From: Acidobacteriota bacterium
Lineage (GTDB): Bacteria > Acidobacteriota > Terriglobia > Bryobacterales > Bryobacteraceae
Assembly: GCA_017307505.1 (NCBI GenBank)
Contig: JAFKEE010000039.1
Span: forward strand, 1-64,000
Reading direction: 5' to 3'
DNA: 64,000 nucleotides
Of this stretch, positions 43,751 to 51,611 are shown piece after piece. Under the pieces are notes generated by a model. That model was given only the letters and a program-made list of their open reading frames with translations, did not search any database and was not told the DNA's origin. A program made the position numbers and the translations under genes. Within the stretch, counting starts at the first letter, position 1. Each line of letters starts with the position of its first letter.

Positions 43751-45487
43751 TCACTGCACCGGATGCAGCACCAGCCGTTCCAGGTTGATGGTGCCGCCTG
43801 CTTTGGTATCCAGTTTCACGCGCACTTCCGTCGCGCCCTGTTTCAGGTCCATCTCGCCCAGTGTCTGTGATTTGAACACCCAGTCCCCACCGGAATTTAG
43901 GGACGCTCCGGCGAGCTTGGCCGTGCCGGCCTCCACCGTGAACGGTGTTCCGGCTTTCCGCGAGGAGTAGAACGCCTCCACGCGGTAACGGCCCGCCTTG
44001 GGCGCCTCCACCTTCCAATAGGGCACGTCCTTGTCGCGTGTCCAGCGCGTCAGGTACACATGGCCAAGCGCGTTCTCTTTTTTGGCTCTCTGCTCAAACT
44101 CGGTCTCGATCTCGCACGATTCCACGCCCAGGCTGATCAACCCCTTCGCATCGGGCCGGTTGGCAAACGGCACGGAAACCGGCGCACCATCCAGAGTCAG
44201 CTCCACCACGCTGGCAATCTCATCCGGAGCCTGGCCCGGCAGCGCCAGCAGGATATCGTCCCCTTCCCTCCTGGCCACAATCTTGCGGGACGGATCGGCC
44301 AGCAGCCGCGACGAATGGACGATGTTGCGCAGGCCGGCCACCCGCAGCGTGCCGTCTTTCGGCCAGTCGAAGATGTGCAGGTAGAGCTTGTTGCCCTTGG
44401 CCGTCGCGCGGCCGAAAAACGACATCCGCTCAAACGGGCTCGCGGTCGTGCCGTAGATCGATTCCTGGTTTACCTTCATCCAGCGGCCCATGGCATTCAA
44501 CCGCGTGACGAATTCATCCTGAATCGTGCCGTCGGGCTTCGGCCCCACGTTCAGCAGCAGGTTGCCGCCTTTGCTCACCACCTCCACCAGCATGCGGATC
44601 AGGTCGCGGTCGGTCTTGAAGTCGGTCTCGTATTTGTTGTAGCCCCACGAGTCGTTGTTGATCGTGACGCACGCTTCCCACAGAATCGGCTTGCCGCTGG
44701 GATCCTTAAAGCCCGTGGCCGGAACATACTGCTCCGGCGTGCCGAAATCGGCTTTGTTGCCGGGTTTGCGCTCATACAATCGGTCGTTGATCAGCGTATT
44801 CGGCTGCAGTCCGCGGATGAAGTCGTAGACCTCGTCGTCTCGCTTTGCCTCGGCCAGCGTGTGCTCCCACTCGCCGTCAAACCAGATCATCGCCACATCG
44901 CCGTAGCCCGTGAGCAGTTCCTTCAACTGGGCCTTCATAAAGTCGATGTACCGGTTGTTGTTGCCGCCTTCCTTGTAGTTTTTCGGGTACTCCCAGGAGC
45001 GGCGCGGCCGGTAGTCGGGATGGTGCCAGTCCATGATCGAGTGGTAGAAGCCCAGCCGCATGTCCTTCTTCTTCGCCGCTGCGGCCAACTGCTTCAACGG
45101 ATCCCCCGCATAGGGTGTCATCTCGATGTCGTAGTCGCTCGCCGGGCTGCGGAAGATGCTGAAGCCGTCGTGGTGCTTCGAGGTAATCACCATGTACTTG
45201 GCCCCGGCGTTCTTGGCCAGATCCACCCATGTGTCGGCATTGAAGTTCACGGGATTGAACTGCTTCGCATAGACGTCATACTCCGCTTGCGGGATCTGCG
45301 CCATGGTGCGGATCCATTCGTGACGCCCGATCACTGAGTACGCGCCCCAGTGAATGAACATTCCGAACTTGGCTTCGCGGAACCAGCGCGTGCGTTCTTC
45401 CGCCGAAAGCGGCGGCTGGGAAGGTTGGGCGAAGGACACCAGGGTGGCGGCCAGCAGGGTTAGGGCGGCGGATGAGGCGGGCTTCAT
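43751..45487 (-). CDS. Secreted GH29 alpha-L-fucosidase
   Basis: 578 residues from ATG at 45487 (MKPASSAALTLLAATLVSFAQPSQ), a Sec signal, unlike the Tat signal of the other GH29. The catalytic domain has WFREAKFGMFIHWGAYSV, ITSKHHDGFSIF, the nucleophile Asp204 in MIWFDGEWEHT, and VVSKGGNLLLNVGPKPDGTI. The C-terminal 110 residues form a carbohydrate-binding-like sandwich (YWKVEAPKAGRYRVEAFYSS, EVRVKLDTKAGGTINLERLVL). It is closer to classic bacterial fucosidases than the paralogue at 17582. Convergent with the lipoprotein gene and divergent from trxB by 55 bases. Confidence 0.93.
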   Translation of the reverse strand: MKPASSAALTLLAATLVSFAQPSQPPLSAEERTRWFREAKFGMFIHWGAYSVIGRHEWIRTMAQIPQAEYDVYAKQFNPVNFNADTWVDLAKNAGAKYMVITSKHHDGFSIFRSPASDYDIEMTPYAGDPLKQLAAAAKKKDMRLGFYHSIMDWHHPDYRPRRSWEYPKNYKEGGNNNRYIDFMKAQLKELLTGYGDVAMIWFDGEWEHTLAEAKRDDEVYDFIRGLQPNTLINDRLYERKPGNKADFGTPEQYVPATGFKDPSGKPILWEACVTINNDSWGYNKYETDFKTDRDLIRMLVEVVSKGGNLLLNVGPKPDGTIQDEFVTRLNAMGRWMKVNQESIYGTTASPFERMSFFGRATAKGNKLYLHIFDWPKDGTLRVAGLRNIVHSSRLLADPSRKIVARREGDDILLALPGQAPDEIASVVELTLDGAPVSVPFANRPDAKGLISLGVESCEIETEFEQRAKKENALGHVYLTRWTRDKDVPYWKVEAPKAGRYRVEAFYSSRKAGTPFTVEAGTAKLAGASLNSGGDWVFKSQTLGEMDLKQGATEVRVKLDTKAGGTINLERLVLHPVQ

Positions 45488-45542
45488 GCTGCAAGGTATT
45501 CTACCGCCCACTGCGATAGCATGGAATTTCCAGGTACTTTGC

Positions 45543-46466
45543 ATGCGGAACGTCATCATCATCGGCTCAGGCTGCGCGGGAAATACCGCGGCTATCTACA
45601 CCGCCCGGGCGGGTCTGGCCCCTCTGGTGATCGCCGGCCACGAGCCCGGCGGCCAGCTCTCCATCACCACCGAAGTCGAGAACTTCCCAGGCTTTCCCGA
45701 AGGCATCATGGGGCCGCAACTGGTTGAAAATATGAAGCAGCAGGCCATCCGCTTCGGCGCCGAGTACATCTCCGGCAAAGTCGAAGAGGCCGACCTCTCC
45801 AAACGCCCCTTCCGCCTCAAGATCGATGACGAGTGGCACGAGTGCCGCACGCTCATCGTCGCCTCCGGCGCCTCCGCCCGCTGGCTGGGCCTGCCCAACG
45901 AGCAGAAACTCATCGGCCATGGCGTCAGCTCCTGCGCCACCTGCGACGGCTTCTTCTATAAGGGCAAGAAAATCATAGTGATCGGCGGCGGCGATTCCGC
46001 CATGGAGGAGGCCAACTTCCTCACCCGCTTCGGCGATGAGGTCACCCTCATCCACCGCCGCGAGGAGTTCCGCGCCTCCAAGATCATGCTCGACCGCTGC
46101 AAGGCGAACCCCAAGATCAAGTGGCTCACGAATACAGTAGTCGAGGACGTGCTCGACATCGAGAAGGGCTACGTCGACGCCGTTAAGCTCAGGAACGTCA
46201 AGACGGGCGAAACCTGGACCCAGGCCGTCGACGGCTTCTTCCTCGCCATCGGCCACATTCCGAATACCCAGCCCTTCGTCGGCCAGCTCGATCTGGACGA
46301 AGACGGCTACATCATCAGCCACGGCGGCGCCCGTACCAATATCACCGGCGTCTTCCACGCCGGAGACGTTGAGGACCGCATCTACCGCCAGGCCATCACT
46401 GCCTCCGGAGCCGGCTGCAAGGCCGCCATCGAAGCAGAGAGATTCCTGGAAGCCGAAGGGCACTAA
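45543..46466 (+). CDS. trxB: Thioredoxin-disulfide reductase
   Basis: 307 residues from ATG at 45543; the open frame upstream is antisense to the fucosidase gene. Reduces thioredoxin with NADPH. The FAD-binding motif IIIGSGCAGNTAAIYTA is at the N-terminus, the redox-active Cys131-Ala-Thr-Cys134 in SSCATCDGFFY, and the NADPH motif VIGGGDSAMEEANFL follows; the C-terminal FHAGDVEDRIYRQAITASGAGCKAA is diagnostic. HRREEFRASK marks NADPH preference. A single-gene unit followed by a hairpin. Confidence 0.96.
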   Translation: MRNVIIIGSGCAGNTAAIYTARAGLAPLVIAGHEPGGQLSITTEVENFPGFPEGIMGPQLVENMKQQAIRFGAEYISGKVEEADLSKRPFRLKIDDEWHECRTLIVASGASARWLGLPNEQKLIGHGVSSCATCDGFFYKGKKIIVIGGGDSAMEEANFLTRFGDEVTLIHRREEFRASKIMLDRCKANPKIKWLTNTVVEDVLDIEKGYVDAVKLRNVKTGETWTQAVDGFFLAIGHIPNTQPFVGQLDLDEDGYIISHGGARTNITGVFHAGDVEDRIYRQAITASGAGCKAAIEAERFLEAEGH

Positions 46467-46539
46467 GCCAGAGCGCCCCAGACGTGTTCGCTGCGGCCGC
46501 GGAGGTTCGCGGCCAATCACAAAGAGACAGGGATGACAC

Positions 46540-46569
46540 GGCCGCTGCAACCCAGCGGCCCTTCCTATT
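46540..46569 (+). terminator. Possible terminator after trxB
   Basis: A perfect 8-base stem, GGCCGCTG (46540-46547) with CAGCGGCC (46553-46560), has a 5-base loop and is followed by CTTCCTATT. The T-tract is weak, so termination is only likely. It lies in a convergent gap between trxB and the last gene of the phosphatase-superfamily operon. Confidence 0.5.
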
Positions 46570-48667
46570 GCACGTAGCCGAGTGACTTCAGCCGGTCCAC
46601 GGCTTCCTGGCCCATCCCCAGCTCCTGGTCGCCCGGCTTAATGTAGTTCTGCTGCCAGGTCTTCAGGAGCCTCTCCAGTTGCGCCGCCTGCTCCGGCTTG
46701 CTGGCGGCCACGTCTCGCGTCTCGTTGGGATCCGCCGCCAGGTCGTACAATTCCCGCCTGCCCTTGGTCGTCAGCACCATTTTGAGACCGCCCAGGTAGA
46801 CGGCCCGCTCCACGTCGATGAACCGCTCCTCGACGCCCCACTTCTGCCAGAGCGCATAGGACTCCGCGTAGACAGGCCGGGTCGCCAGGTGCTCCGCCTT
46901 CCGCAGGGTAATCCCCGCCAGGCGCCGCGGTACGGGTGCGCCAATCACGTCCAGTACAGTCGGAAACAGATCCACCAGGCTCACCGTGATGTCCACATCC
47001 TTCCGTTGCTGCTGCCCCGGATACTTCACAATCAGCGGTACGTGGACCTGGTCCTGATACACCGACACCCCGTGCTCCATCAGCGAGCGCTCCCCAAACA
47101 CCTCCCCGTGATCCGCGGTGACGATGATCAGGGAGTTGTCGTATACACCGTTCTCCCGCAGCATCTGGAACAGCCGCCCCAACTGGTGATCGGCATAGGC
47201 GATGCCCGAATCATAGGCGGCCGCCAGATCTTCCCGTTCCTGCGGCGTCACCACGCGTTTCTCCTCGTCTACCAGCTTCACCAGTTCATAGAACTCTGTA
47301 CTGGTCCAATGCCTGTCCGGCGTCCGGAATCTGTTTCGAAAAGGCGCTGGAGGGTTGTACGGCCAGTGCGCGTCCATGAGATTCAGGAACAGAAACGATG
47401 GCTGCGCCTGCTTCCATTTCCCCAGTACGATGCCGGCCTCATCCACCATCTTGGAGCCGGGCACGTACGGCTCGTCAGCGCCCGTGATCCCCATCAGGTG
47501 GAGCCGCGTCGAACGCAGCACGGAAGGCATCCGGCTTGTCTCCAGCGACACCGCCGTTGTCGGCACACGGTACAGATCGAAGCCGCGCCCAAAACCAATC
47601 TCCGGCGCCAGGTAGGCCCGGTTCGCCACCAGCGCCGCCGTCCGGTATCCATAGTGCTGCAGCGTCTCGGCCAGAGTCGGTGCCGATCGCGGAATATGAC
47701 CCAGCCGCACGTCCGGATAGTCATACCGGACTCCGTGCCGCAGCGCGTAAAGCCCCGTCATCATCGTCGCGTGGCTGGGCGCCGTCCAATCGGCCGCCGA
47801 AACAGCATCCCGGTAGACCGTCGCCTGCTTCGCAAACTCCTCCAGTTGCGGAGTCGTCTGCCGTCCGTACCCATACAAATGCAGGTGATCCGCCCGCACC
47901 GTATCCAAGGTAATGAGAATGACATTCGGCCGCCCGGCCTTCGCGCCGTCCGCCGGCGAACCCGGCAGCGGCACACGGGCCCGGAATCCGAAGCCAAGCG
48001 CGAGCGCAGCAGCCAGGATCCAGGCCGAAGCACGGATCGGGAAGCGTGCGCCCCAACCCTCAGGCTTGTTTCGAAAGACCAGCCAGGACAAGCCCAGGAC
48101 GGCCGCGAACGCCAGGGACGAGAACGACATCTGCACCAGCGGATCGCCCTTCGGCAGCACGTAGAAATACATCCAGGGCCGCAGCAGCACGGCGACCGTC
48201 AGCGTCACGGGATTCATCAGGAACCAGGTCCAACGCGACCACCGCGCACTCCAGCCGGCTGCCAGACCGACGAAAATCATCGCCACAGGCACCGCCAGTG
48301 CCAGCACAGTCGGCACCAGTCCCTGCGACCGCCGCGCCAGCACATACCCGAACACCACCAGCACAGTGATCCCGGCGCCGCGCGTCATCCGTGCCTGCGC
48401 CTCTTCCGGATCCTTCGGCGGCACGATCAGAAACCATACCCGGGCACAGACGGCCGCCAACAGCGGGCCGGCAGCCACCCAGACCGCCAGAGCCGCCACG
48501 CCCACCAGCCAGTACTCGGAATACGGCACCGTTCCTTCCGGCCGCAGCCACTCCGACACCGCATCCGCCAGCGCATACTCCACCGCGCCATAGAAAGCCC
48601 AGTACACCAGGCCCCACCACAACGCCTTGCGCCAATCGAAGACCGCAGGATTCATCGCCCGTTCCAT
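46565..48667 (-). CDS. Polytopic membrane protein with C-terminal sulfatase-fold domain (LtaS-like layout)
   Basis: 700 residues. The N-terminal 230 residues form about seven membrane helices (for example WWGLVYWAFYGAVEYAL, LVPTVLALAVPVAMIFVGLAAG, SAWILAAALALGFGF). The rest is a sulfatase-fold domain outside the membrane with metal residues Asp255 and Asp260 (ITLDTVRADHL), His434 (NLMDAHWPYN), Asp519-His520 (TADHGEVFGE) and His532 (MEHGVS). The nucleophile position holds Thr295 in DWTAPSHATMMTG, where sulfatases have Cys or Ser. Helices plus a Thr-nucleophile domain resemble phosphoglycerol or phosphoethanolamine transferases (LtaS, EptA). It ends in RLKSLGYVQ. It is the last gene of the six-gene operon and lies one base from the previous gene. 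Confidence 0.88.
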   Translation of the reverse strand: MERAMNPAVFDWRKALWWGLVYWAFYGAVEYALADAVSEWLRPEGTVPYSEYWLVGVAALAVWVAAGPLLAAVCARVWFLIVPPKDPEEAQARMTRGAGITVLVVFGYVLARRSQGLVPTVLALAVPVAMIFVGLAAGWSARWSRWTWFLMNPVTLTVAVLLRPWMYFYVLPKGDPLVQMSFSSLAFAAVLGLSWLVFRNKPEGWGARFPIRASAWILAAALALGFGFRARVPLPGSPADGAKAGRPNVILITLDTVRADHLHLYGYGRQTTPQLEEFAKQATVYRDAVSAADWTAPSHATMMTGLYALRHGVRYDYPDVRLGHIPRSAPTLAETLQHYGYRTAALVANRAYLAPEIGFGRGFDLYRVPTTAVSLETSRMPSVLRSTRLHLMGITGADEPYVPGSKMVDEAGIVLGKWKQAQPSFLFLNLMDAHWPYNPPAPFRNRFRTPDRHWTSTEFYELVKLVDEEKRVVTPQEREDLAAAYDSGIAYADHQLGRLFQMLRENGVYDNSLIIVTADHGEVFGERSLMEHGVSVYQDQVHVPLIVKYPGQQQRKDVDITVSLVDLFPTVLDVIGAPVPRRLAGITLRKAEHLATRPVYAESYALWQKWGVEERFIDVERAVYLGGLKMVLTTKGRRELYDLAADPNETRDVAASKPEQAAQLERLLKTWQQNYIKPGDQELGMGQEAVDRLKSLGYVQ

Positions 48668-48668
48668 C

Positions 48669-49493
48669 TCAGAACACCACTCCGAAGCGCCGCTTCAGCA
48701 GCAGCGCGGCCGGCATCGAGATCAGCATGAGCGCCCAGAGCCAGTGCATCGGAAAACCGAACAGCCGCACCTCGGTGGCCGGATACTCGATCTCCGCCCA
48801 GGCCGCCTTCGCGCCCGTCAACCGGCTCTCTCCCGGGTGCAGCCAAAGACTCATCATTCCAGCCACCCGCCGCGCATCCACCGGCCGCGGCCGCCCACCG
48901 GCCTCAATCCGCTTCTCCACCGGACCCCAGGGAAACTCGGCCCGCAGCATTCCAGCGCTCTCGCTCGTGGCCCGGATCCGCCACACCACGCTCTGCTCCG
49001 CTTCCACACGGACCGCTGGTGTCTCCACCACGATCCCCGCGGGCGCAACCAATCGGGGAGTGCCGCCGCCCACATCCACCGGTCCTTCCAGATGAACGGT
49101 AAACAGCGCCGCCTCCCCAATCGGCAGCGGACCCTGCCCGTAATACCGCTCCATCTGGGCCAGCAGCGGCCACAACGCCACACTCGCGCAGGCGATCGGT
49201 ACCGCCATCCAGAACAGATACGCCGCATTCGCCAGCAGCAGCCGGCCCTGCGCTCCGAATACCAGCGCGGGCTCGTCCGAAAACAGCCTCATCTCCATCA
49301 GGTAAGCGCGCAGCAGATTCTTCGAACGCTCAATCCGCTTCGGACTCGATGTATGCCGGAAGACGAACAACATCACCAGCGCGGCCAGCAGGGCCAGCGG
49401 AGTCATGCTCGCCCAGGGCGGCAGCCCGCCTGTCCCTGCCGCATAGGCATCGAACAGCCGGCTCAAGCCAAGATTGATCCACTCCACCAGCAT
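48669..49493 (-). CDS. Three-helix membrane protein with periplasmic beta domain, unknown
   Basis: 274 residues. Predicted layout: helix 1 (ASMTPLALLAALVMLFVF, about 28-45), a basic cytosolic helical stretch (TSSPKRIERSKNLLRAYLMEMRLFSDEPALVF), helix 2 (LFWMAVPIACASVALWPLLA, about 93-112), a periplasmic domain of about 130 residues, and helix 3 (LWALMLISMPAALLL) ending in a basic tail. A cytosolic basic helix between helix 1 and helix 2 is the pattern of the Oxa1/EMC3/TMCO1 superfamily, but sequence similarity to it was not tested. Between an RHH gene (nine bases) and the polytopic sulfatase-fold gene (one base), so it is likely a partner of the latter. Confidence 0.65.
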   Translation of the reverse strand: MLVEWINLGLSRLFDAYAAGTGGLPPWASMTPLALLAALVMLFVFRHTSSPKRIERSKNLLRAYLMEMRLFSDEPALVFGAQGRLLLANAAYLFWMAVPIACASVALWPLLAQMERYYGQGPLPIGEAALFTVHLEGPVDVGGGTPRLVAPAGIVVETPAVRVEAEQSVVWRIRATSESAGMLRAEFPWGPVEKRIEAGGRPRPVDARRVAGMMSLWLHPGESRLTGAKAAWAEIEYPATEVRLFGFPMHWLWALMLISMPAALLLKRRFGVVF

Positions 49494-49502
49494 GCGTCCG
49501 CG

Positions 49503-49694
49503 CTAATCCAGATAACCCAGGCCCTTCAGCTTCTTGGCGATCTCCTCGTCGGAGTCGGAGGTCTCAATGCGCGCCAGTTCGCGCTCCAGAACATGCTCCA
49601 CAAACTCCTGCACCGACGAATACCCGCCCGCTTCCGCGCAGCGCTTCACCCGCTCCGCCAGCTCTTTCTTCAGCTTGATCGAGGTTGAAAACAT
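49503..49694 (-). CDS. Small ribbon-helix-helix-like protein
   Basis: 63 residues. FSTSIKLKKELAERVKRCAEAGGYSSVQEFVEHVLEREL fits the CopG/Arc beta-helix-helix fold, with a likely DNA-contacting strand TSIKL. The remaining tail ends EEIAKKLKGLGYLD, close to the RLKSLGYVQ end of the operon's last protein. It could be a DNA-binding regulator of the operon or, given the tail, a protein that joins a complex. There is no toxin beside it, so an antitoxin role is unlikely. Confidence 0.7.
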   Translation of the reverse strand: MFSTSIKLKKELAERVKRCAEAGGYSSVQEFVEHVLERELARIETSDSDEEIAKKLKGLGYLD

Positions 49695-49712
49695 AAGAAT
49701 TTCCCCAGTCTC

Positions 49713-51611
49713 TCAGAACATCGGATGGCCCGTCATCGCCGCTGGCACCGCCACTCCGAACTGCTTCAGGATGCTTACCGGCACGTCGCGCAAATGTGGC
49801 TTCTCCAGCACCGGCTTCCGGTTCGTAAAGAGCACGCCGGGCACAAACTCCGGATCAATGCAGTGATCCGCCAGCCATGCCTCTTCATTCGACACCAGGA
49901 TCTGTTCCGGCACCGCGCCCAGCGCAGTCTGCCAGCTGGCGCGATACCCCGGCTCGTAGCCCACCACCAGGTCTGGCGCATAGCCTGGCAGCTTGCCGGT
50001 CGCCACCTGCGCCGCCGTATAAACGGACTTCACAACAGCCTTTCCCGTCAGCGGATCCCGCAGCGCCAGCAGCCGCTCGCTGATCTTGCGGAGCAGCGCC
50101 TGGCTGTCCTCACCGGGTGCCACTGCTCCGTTCGGTTCCCGGCCCGCCAGGTTCAGGTAGATCTCGTTCAGCCCCAGGGCGTAAGCCCGCGTCTGCGACC
50201 AGTCGACATTCGCAAACAACTCCTCGTCCCCGCGTTGACTGCCGTCGATCAGCTTCAGCAGTCCCTCCTGCGCCAGCCACGTATTCAGGTGCACCGCCCG
50301 GTCGAACGTCGAGAAGCCATGATCCGACATCACCACCAGCGTCCCGTCTTCCCCCAGTTTCGCCATCGCCAGGCCCACGGCCTCATCGATTCGCCGGTAG
50401 ATCCGAGCCAGTTCCTCGTCATACCGGCCCCACAACACATGCGCATGCTGGTCAACGCTCGAGAAGTAATAGAACATCAGCCCGTCTTCATACCGGTCCA
50501 GCTCGTGCCGGAACAGCGTCATGCTGTCATCCAGAACCTGCCCGGCCTGCTGCAGGAACTCCGCATGATTCAGGGAGCGCGCGCGCAGCGCCGAAGTATC
50601 CTCCGCAATCCCCTGCGTGTAGAACGGACCCACGGCGTTGGCCAGGGTCGCGCTGAACTCCTTCGGCGTCGAAATGGGCAGCGCCGGCTCCCGTGGATCC
50701 ATATTCACAGGGCTCAGGTACACTTCCAGCGAAGGTTTTACCCTGCGCAGCAATACCCTTGCGATGCCGCGCGCCTTCGCCGCAGGACCCAACAGCGGAA
50801 ACTCCAGGGGGAACCACGGCGACCACTCCCCGGCGCGCAGCGCGAACCGCTTGCCGCCCGCTGCGATGAGCGCCGTCTCTGTTCCTTCGTCCACATCCAC
50901 CGTCAGCGCCGCCGCCGACACGGGATGCCCACGGCGGAACCCGTTCACCGGCCCGTCCACCGCCAAAACTGCGTGCCGCCCCTGCATCTTCACGGGAACA
51001 ATCCGCCCGCCCGGCACCGTGCGCTCCGTCGCTCCCGGGTCCGCGGTAAACGTCGTGAACGTTCCATAGCCGCCCTGCAGATCAGGCGTGCCCATGCCCG
51101 CCAGGCTCTCGCCGGGAAACTCCACCGGCGGGAAATTCACCGGCATGCGCAGGATTCGCGCCGGCACGCCTTGCGCGCTCAGCAGCGTCCAGAACGAGGC
51201 GCCTCTCCGCAGGCTCCGCACCTGGCCCGATTCCAGCGGCAGGAGCCAAGGTCCAAATGCGAACGTGCGCCGGGCCTCCAGCACCTCGGCCATCGATGAA
51301 TAGGGAGTAATCGTGGCCGCATCCCGATGCACAAAGTCGAAGATGCCGTGCCCGCCCGGATCCAGGCCCGTAATCACAGCCGACCACGCCACCGGGCTCT
51401 GCGGAGGATTCGTTGTCGCCAGGCGTTGAAACCCGCCCTGCCGCCGCAGCCGGTCCAGGTTCGGCAGCATCGCCCAATGCTTCTCGACAAAGACGGGATC
51501 CATCCCGTCGACGCCCAGCACGATCATCCGCGGATGCTGCCCGCGCTCCCTGGCCGCGCCGCAACCCCAACAGCCCAGGACAACCGCCAACCACAGCCAG
51601 CCCAGTCTCAT
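49713..51611 (-). CDS. Lipoprotein of the alkaline phosphatase superfamily (nucleotide pyrophosphatase/phosphodiesterase type)
   Basis: 632 residues from ATG at 51611, which overlaps the upstream gene stop. The N-terminus MRLGWLWLAVVLGCWGCG has a probable lipobox. Catalytic-core motifs: the metal Asp35 in MIVLGVDGMDP, Ser72 in PPQSPVAWSAVITGL as the likely nucleophile, Asp-His in SSVDQHAHVLWG, Asp-His in VVMSDHGFSTF, and His in LADHCIDPEFVPGVLF. The protein is a tandem paralogue of the next gene upstream. It probably cleaves a phosphodiester or phosphomonoester in the periplasm. The substrate is unknown. Confidence 0.85.
   Translation of the reverse strand: MRLGWLWLAVVLGCWGCGAARERGQHPRMIVLGVDGMDPVFVEKHWAMLPNLDRLRRQGGFQRLATTNPPQSPVAWSAVITGLDPGGHGIFDFVHRDAATITPYSSMAEVLEARRTFAFGPWLLPLESGQVRSLRRGASFWTLLSAQGVPARILRMPVNFPPVEFPGESLAGMGTPDLQGGYGTFTTFTADPGATERTVPGGRIVPVKMQGRHAVLAVDGPVNGFRRGHPVSAAALTVDVDEGTETALIAAGGKRFALRAGEWSPWFPLEFPLLGPAAKARGIARVLLRRVKPSLEVYLSPVNMDPREPALPISTPKEFSATLANAVGPFYTQGIAEDTSALRARSLNHAEFLQQAGQVLDDSMTLFRHELDRYEDGLMFYYFSSVDQHAHVLWGRYDEELARIYRRIDEAVGLAMAKLGEDGTLVVMSDHGFSTFDRAVHLNTWLAQEGLLKLIDGSQRGDEELFANVDWSQTRAYALGLNEIYLNLAGREPNGAVAPGEDSQALLRKISERLLALRDPLTGKAVVKSVYTAAQVATGKLPGYAPDLVVGYEPGYRASWQTALGAVPEQILVSNEEAWLADHCIDPEFVPGVLFTNRKPVLEKPHLRDVPVSILKQFGVAVPAAMTGHPMF

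Noticed and set aside
44060-45337. 425-codon open frame on the plus strand
   Set aside because: Antisense to the GH29 gene, whose catalytic motifs are intact; composition is not protein-like.
46565-48667. Arylsulfatase call
   Set aside because: The nucleophile site has Thr and no formylglycine signature, so only the fold name is used.
46679-48730. 683-codon open frame on the plus strand
   Set aside because: Antisense to the polytopic sulfatase-fold gene, which has intact motifs and helices. The plus-strand product is Arg/His/Pro-rich and matches nothing.
49503-49694. Antitoxin of a toxin-antitoxin pair
   Set aside because: The RHH-like fold fits many antitoxins, but there is no small toxin gene beside it and the gene is embedded in a metabolic-type operon.
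49725-51299. 524-codon open frame on the plus strand
   Set aside because: Antisense to the lipoprotein phosphatase-superfamily gene, which has a full set of metal-site motifs.
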